The notes under the pieces: generated by a model
Told to the model about the DNA's origin: nothing
Seen by the model: only the letters and a program-made list of their open reading frames with translations
The model's database searches: none
Part shown: positions 20,361 through 23,324 of the stretch, one piece after another
Position numbering within the stretch: position 1 is the first letter of the stretch
How the letters are laid out: every line of letters starts with the position of its first letter
IMG/VR virus record: IMGVR_UViG_3300021602_000153
Coordinates: 1-23,324 of that record
Strand: one strand, 5' to 3'
Origin: a virus
DNA: 23,324 nucleotides
Translations under genes and position numbers: made by a program

Positions 20361-22253
20361 ATGAAAATATTTGAAGTGTTAACTCGCGGTATCGCTGAAG
20401 GTGGGAATGTGTTTACCGGTAAAACTGGTCCAATTCTTCGTGAAAACATTCCACCTACGTTAGAAGCTTATTTTGCTGAACTAAAATCTATTTTTCCCAA
20501 GAAAGCGGCCATTTTCAATACTAAACATTTTGAAGGCCTAGGATCAGTGGGCAAAAAAGCCATGTCGGGAGATATAGATTTAGGAGTTTCAGCTAGTGAT
20601 TTAGTGGATAAGGAAATGTCGGATCAGTCCATAGCATTATGGAATATTGATCCAGCCGACGTCAAGGCTACCTTTGATCAACTTACAAAACGAGCAAGGA
20701 CTGCCAAGCCCGAGCAATTACGAATGAAGGCATTTTTAATTAACTTGGTGTTATATATCAATAGTCATGCTGCCAGTCTATATTGCGATGAAAAGAAAGT
20801 ATCCGATGGTAACATATTTGGACTATTCCCACAGAAAGATATTGAAGGTAATGACGTTGGTCAGGGAGTTCAAATTGACTGGATGGTGGGCGATTTAGGT
20901 TGGTTACGTTTTTCATATTATTCATCTGCATATCCCGAAGGCTCCAATGTTAAAGGGTTGCACCGTACTCAACTTATGTTGTCTGCTTTCCAAGTAGCAG
21001 GATTATCATTCAACCACGTAAATGGTGTCAAAGATAAAGAGTCAGGTGAGATACTAGCTCGAGATCCGGTACAGGCATTGACGATATTAAACCAAAGACT
21101 TAATACTAACATTACGCCGGATGTGGCGGAAGATTATTATAAATTACACTCCGCTTTAAAATCACAACTCAGTCCCGAACACTACAACCATCTGATTAAT
21201 GTTTACTTTAAAATATTAGATTCTACTCGCGCCGATATTCCCGATGATCTACAGAAACAATGGTTAGCCAAGAAAGATGAACTGGGATTGACCGGCAAGT
21301 TCTTACCAGACGAGTCAAAATTAAAAGCTAATATGACAGAATCAGGAGTGGCTGGTGCAGACCGAGTTAAAAGCCGTGAAGATTTTAAACATTTCTTGAG
21401 CGATTATCAAAAACTTATTAGTCAGTTTCCCGGATTTACCAGCATGGTTCCCAGCGGAAGTTATAACTCAGACGCTACCAAGGAAGATTTCGGCGACATA
21501 GATTTAATAGTTCACATTCAATCTGAAGTAGATAAGAAAGAACTTAAAAAACAATTAGTAGATTTTTTCCATAAACAACCTGATACTGTTATAGTAGGAT
21601 TCAGTAACCCTAAGTATACTGGTAAAAGAACTTATAACTCAGGTGAGATTGTAACTGTTAGATATCACGATGCCGCGCTTGGCTACTCTGCACAGATAGA
21701 TAATATTATTGCGCTGGATCAAAAGGAAGCTGGGTTTAAACAACAATTCCTGGACATGCCAGCAGCAGTACAGGGGTTGGTACTGGGGTTGGTAAAAATT
21801 GCCACTATAGAAACTCCGCCTGATCAATTATTTGAACAACTAGGAATTCCAAATCCAGGGCCTTTAGGTAAAGATCAAGAGTATGAGTTTAATCTATCCA
21901 GCAACGAACTACAATTACGTCGAGTTCAATATGAACCTGGTACAGTTAAACAAGCCAGCAGGGAAGTATTATGGTCATCAACTGACTATGCCGACCTACA
22001 AAAGCTGTTATACCAGTATAATTTGAATGTTCCATTTGCCGATTTACTGCAACAAATTAAACGGACTATTAAGAATCCTCGCAGCAGAGAGCGCATTAAA
22101 GGTGTATTCTCTTCCATGGTATCTGTTAAGTCTGGAGAGGTTGGCTCACCTAAAGGTGCAGATAAAGAGCGTTCGCTTAATCTTGTTCAGCAGACTTTTG
22201 CAGAAAGTGCCGCGGAACAGATGCGAGCACTTGCTAATATTATGCGTGATTAA
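20361..22253 (+). CDS. Tandem nucleotidyltransferase-fold protein with capsid-targeting-like leader
   Basis: A 630-aa protein with two polymerase-beta-type nucleotidyltransferase domains. Domain 1: GLGSVGKKAMSGDIDLGV with G61-S62 and D71, D73, then a third acidic residue D173 (VQIDWMV). Domain 2: MVPSGSYNSDATKEDFGDIDLIV with G366-S367 and D379, D381, then D447 (AQIDNII). Both keep the full GS...DxD...D metal triad, so both could be active. The first ~15 residues, MKIFEVLTRGIAE/GG, resemble the T4 head-packaging peptide with an I-A-E/G cut site, so the protein may be packed in the head and injected. Single-domain relatives that also start with an EGGNVF-type segment occur in marine T4-like phages. 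The substrate is unknown. The stop overlaps the convergent nrdB end by 4 bases. Confidence 0.75.
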   Translation: MKIFEVLTRGIAEGGNVFTGKTGPILRENIPPTLEAYFAELKSIFPKKAAIFNTKHFEGLGSVGKKAMSGDIDLGVSASDLVDKEMSDQSIALWNIDPADVKATFDQLTKRARTAKPEQLRMKAFLINLVLYINSHAASLYCDEKKVSDGNIFGLFPQKDIEGNDVGQGVQIDWMVGDLGWLRFSYYSSAYPEGSNVKGLHRTQLMLSAFQVAGLSFNHVNGVKDKESGEILARDPVQALTILNQRLNTNITPDVAEDYYKLHSALKSQLSPEHYNHLINVYFKILDSTRADIPDDLQKQWLAKKDELGLTGKFLPDESKLKANMTESGVAGADRVKSREDFKHFLSDYQKLISQFPGFTSMVPSGSYNSDATKEDFGDIDLIVHIQSEVDKKELKKQLVDFFHKQPDTVIVGFSNPKYTGKRTYNSGEIVTVRYHDAALGYSAQIDNIIALDQKEAGFKQQFLDMPAAVQGLVLGLVKIATIETPPDQLFEQLGIPNPGPLGKDQEYEFNLSSNELQLRRVQYEPGTVKQASREVLWSSTDYADLQKLLYQYNLNVPFADLLQQIKRTIKNPRSRERIKGVFSSMVSVKSGEVGSPKGADKERSLNLVQQTFAESAAEQMRALANIMRD

Positions 22254-23324
22254 ATGTTGGGCAAGTCTTCGTAGTTTAAATCTGCACTCATAGCACCGAT
22301 AACATAATTGATCGATTCATTTTCCTGCAACGCTGTTTGTTTGTTCGATGGATTACTATGTTTGGTGAACCATGGGATAGGTGTAGTTCTTGGTGCGGTG
22401 CCTTGATACTTGATACCAATATCCTTTAGTGCTGCCACAGCAGTAAAGTCAACAAAGTCTTTTAGGATATTAGCATTGAGTCCAATAACCGGACCTTTGT
22501 TAAACAAATAGTCTGCCCATTCTTTTTCTTCTTGTATAACATCTAGGTATATTTGATATACCTCGGCTTCACACTCACCTTTAATGCTGGCAAACCTAGC
22601 ATCTTCCTTGACAACTTGATTGATAATCCAAGCAGTCCATTCCTTGTGTAAGATTTCGTCTTGCAAAATTAAGCTGATAATATTACCATTGCCAATAAAG
22701 ATACGGTTCTCAACCATGGCCAAACTTGTGGCAAATGATACCATGAAACGAAATGCTTCAAGTGCGTAGCTAGCGTGTAGTGCCAACCAAATTGCTTTGA
22801 TATGCTCTCGTTCATCAACAGCATATCCATTATTGTTTAGCTCTTTGCGGCAATTTAATCGGTGTAGATAGTCATAGTATTTTCCAATACTTGACGCCAT
22901 GCTAATAATTTCTTGAGTATCATGGATTGTGTTAAACACATCCTTTGGTACATTATAGATGTTACGAATAATATGGCTATAACTACGACTGTGGATGTTT
23001 GTTTCAAAGAATCCCCAGTTATACATCAGGGCTTCAAGTTCAGGAATACTACATACAGGTGTAAATACCTGTGTGGGACCGCGTCCTTGTACACTATCCA
23101 ATGCTGTTTGCCGCAACAAGTTACTGGTAAAGATATGTTTAACAGTATCGCTAGCGTCTTTAAAATCTCCCGCGTCTTTTGTTAGTGAAATTTCCTCTGG
23201 AACCCAAAAGAATCCTCTAGCTTCAGCATCAAATTTTGTTAACTTGTTATATTTTACTTCTTCAAAACGCTGTACTGTTACTGGTCCAGCAGGATCTAAA
23301 AACATCTTACGACTGAGGTAATCT
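22250..23324 (-). CDS. nrdB: Class Ia ribonucleotide reductase beta subunit, 5' end outside window
   Basis: Predicted diiron-tyrosyl subunit that powers NDP reduction to dNDP. Counting from the ATG at 23305: D70 (LDSVQGR), E101 and H105 (FFETNIHSRSY), radical tyrosine Y109, E183 (EAFRFMVSF), and E217 and H220 (QDEILHKEW) are the metal and radical residues. The C-terminal NYEDLPNI would dock on NrdA. E. coli has ETIH where this has ETNIH, one residue more between the two ligands. The frame stays open to the window edge (DYLSRK before MFLDPA), and that Met aligns with an internal residue of E. coli NrdB, so the true start lies beyond 23324. No nrdA is in the window. Confidence 0.93.
   Translation of the reverse strand, partial: DYLSRKMFLDPAGPVTVQRFEEVKYNKLTKFDAEARGFFWVPEEISLTKDAGDFKDASDTVKHIFTSNLLRQTALDSVQGRGPTQVFTPVCSIPELEALMYNWGFFETNIHSRSYSHIIRNIYNVPKDVFNTIHDTQEIISMASSIGKYYDYLHRLNCRKELNNNGYAVDEREHIKAIWLALHASYALEAFRFMVSFATSLAMVENRIFIGNGNIISLILQDEILHKEWTAWIINQVVKEDARFASIKGECEAEVYQIYLDVIQEEKEWADYLFNKGPVIGLNANILKDFVDFTAVAALKDIGIKYQGTAPRTTPIPWFTKHSNPSNKQTALQENESINYVIGAMSADLNYEDLPNI

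Noticed and set aside
1-23324. Bacterial chromosome as source
   Set aside because: Curli, LpxH-like and CHASE2 genes alone would allow it, but the T4-type ligase, PAAR, bS21 next to clpX, holin-like small proteins, capsid-targeting-like leaders and gene packing fit a large phage better. Absence of capsid or terminase genes in the window keeps some doubt.

Overview
The window looks like part of the genome of a large tailed phage (myovirus) of the T4-related aquatic type that infects a Gram-negative bacterium. It is AT-rich and tightly packed, and most genes lie on the minus strand in blocks linked by ATGA or TAATG stop/start overlaps. Phage-type contents are a T4-like ATP-dependent DNA ligase, class Ia ribonucleotide reductase beta subunit, glutaredoxin, PAAR tail-tip protein, bS21, ClpX, ClpS, an Hsp20 chaperone, small holin-like membrane proteins, and two proteins whose N-termini resemble T4 capsid-targeting peptides. 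No capsid, terminase or sheath gene lies in the window, so the phage assignment is inferred from the gene mix. A Gram-negative host is implied by the outer-membrane lipoprotein CsgG and an LpxH-like enzyme.

Layout. 1-3592 (+): a 5'-truncated CHASE2 adenylate cyclase, an LpxH-like metallophosphoesterase, a hidden 57-aa gene and a GT4 glycosyltransferase. 4360-3589 (-): two related holin-like proteins around a 59-aa protein. 8643-4402 (-): a curli (type VIII) secretion operon in the order stand-alone cyclase-tail protein, CsgF, CsgG, curlin 1, FecR-domain protein, curlin 2. 8706-9497 (+): a second metallophosphoesterase. 13753-9490 (-): a coiled-coil membrane protein, ClpX, bS21, Hsp20 and ClpS. 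14617-13808 (-): three small unknown proteins. 16791-14630 (-): an unknown protein, a WGR-like protein and DNA ligase, behind a consensus sigma70-type promoter. 20272-16855 (-): glutaredoxin, an Sm-like small protein, PAAR, two large probable structural proteins and a protein with a capsid-targeting-like leader. 20361-22253 (+): a tandem nucleotidyltransferase. 23324-22250 (-): NrdB, cut by the window end.

How the parts may work together. The curli block is the most striking feature. It encodes an outer-membrane pore (CsgG), its accessory factor (CsgF), two exported curlin-repeat substrates and a periplasmic FecR-domain protein. It also carries a free copy of the C-terminal tail of the CHASE2 adenylate cyclase found about 7 kb away. 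No CsgE, CsgC or CsgD gene was recognised. This suggests a phage-encoded amyloid export system tied to a sensor cyclase. ClpX, ClpS, Hsp20 and bS21 form a second theme of control over host protein turnover and translation. NrdB, glutaredoxin and ligase are standard nucleotide and DNA metabolism genes.

Transcription signals: a recurrent xxTAAATA(C/T) motif, resembling the T4 late promoter, precedes several genes. The ligase block instead has a TTGACA-N17-TATAAT promoter. No tRNA, rRNA, CRISPR array or insertion sequence was found.
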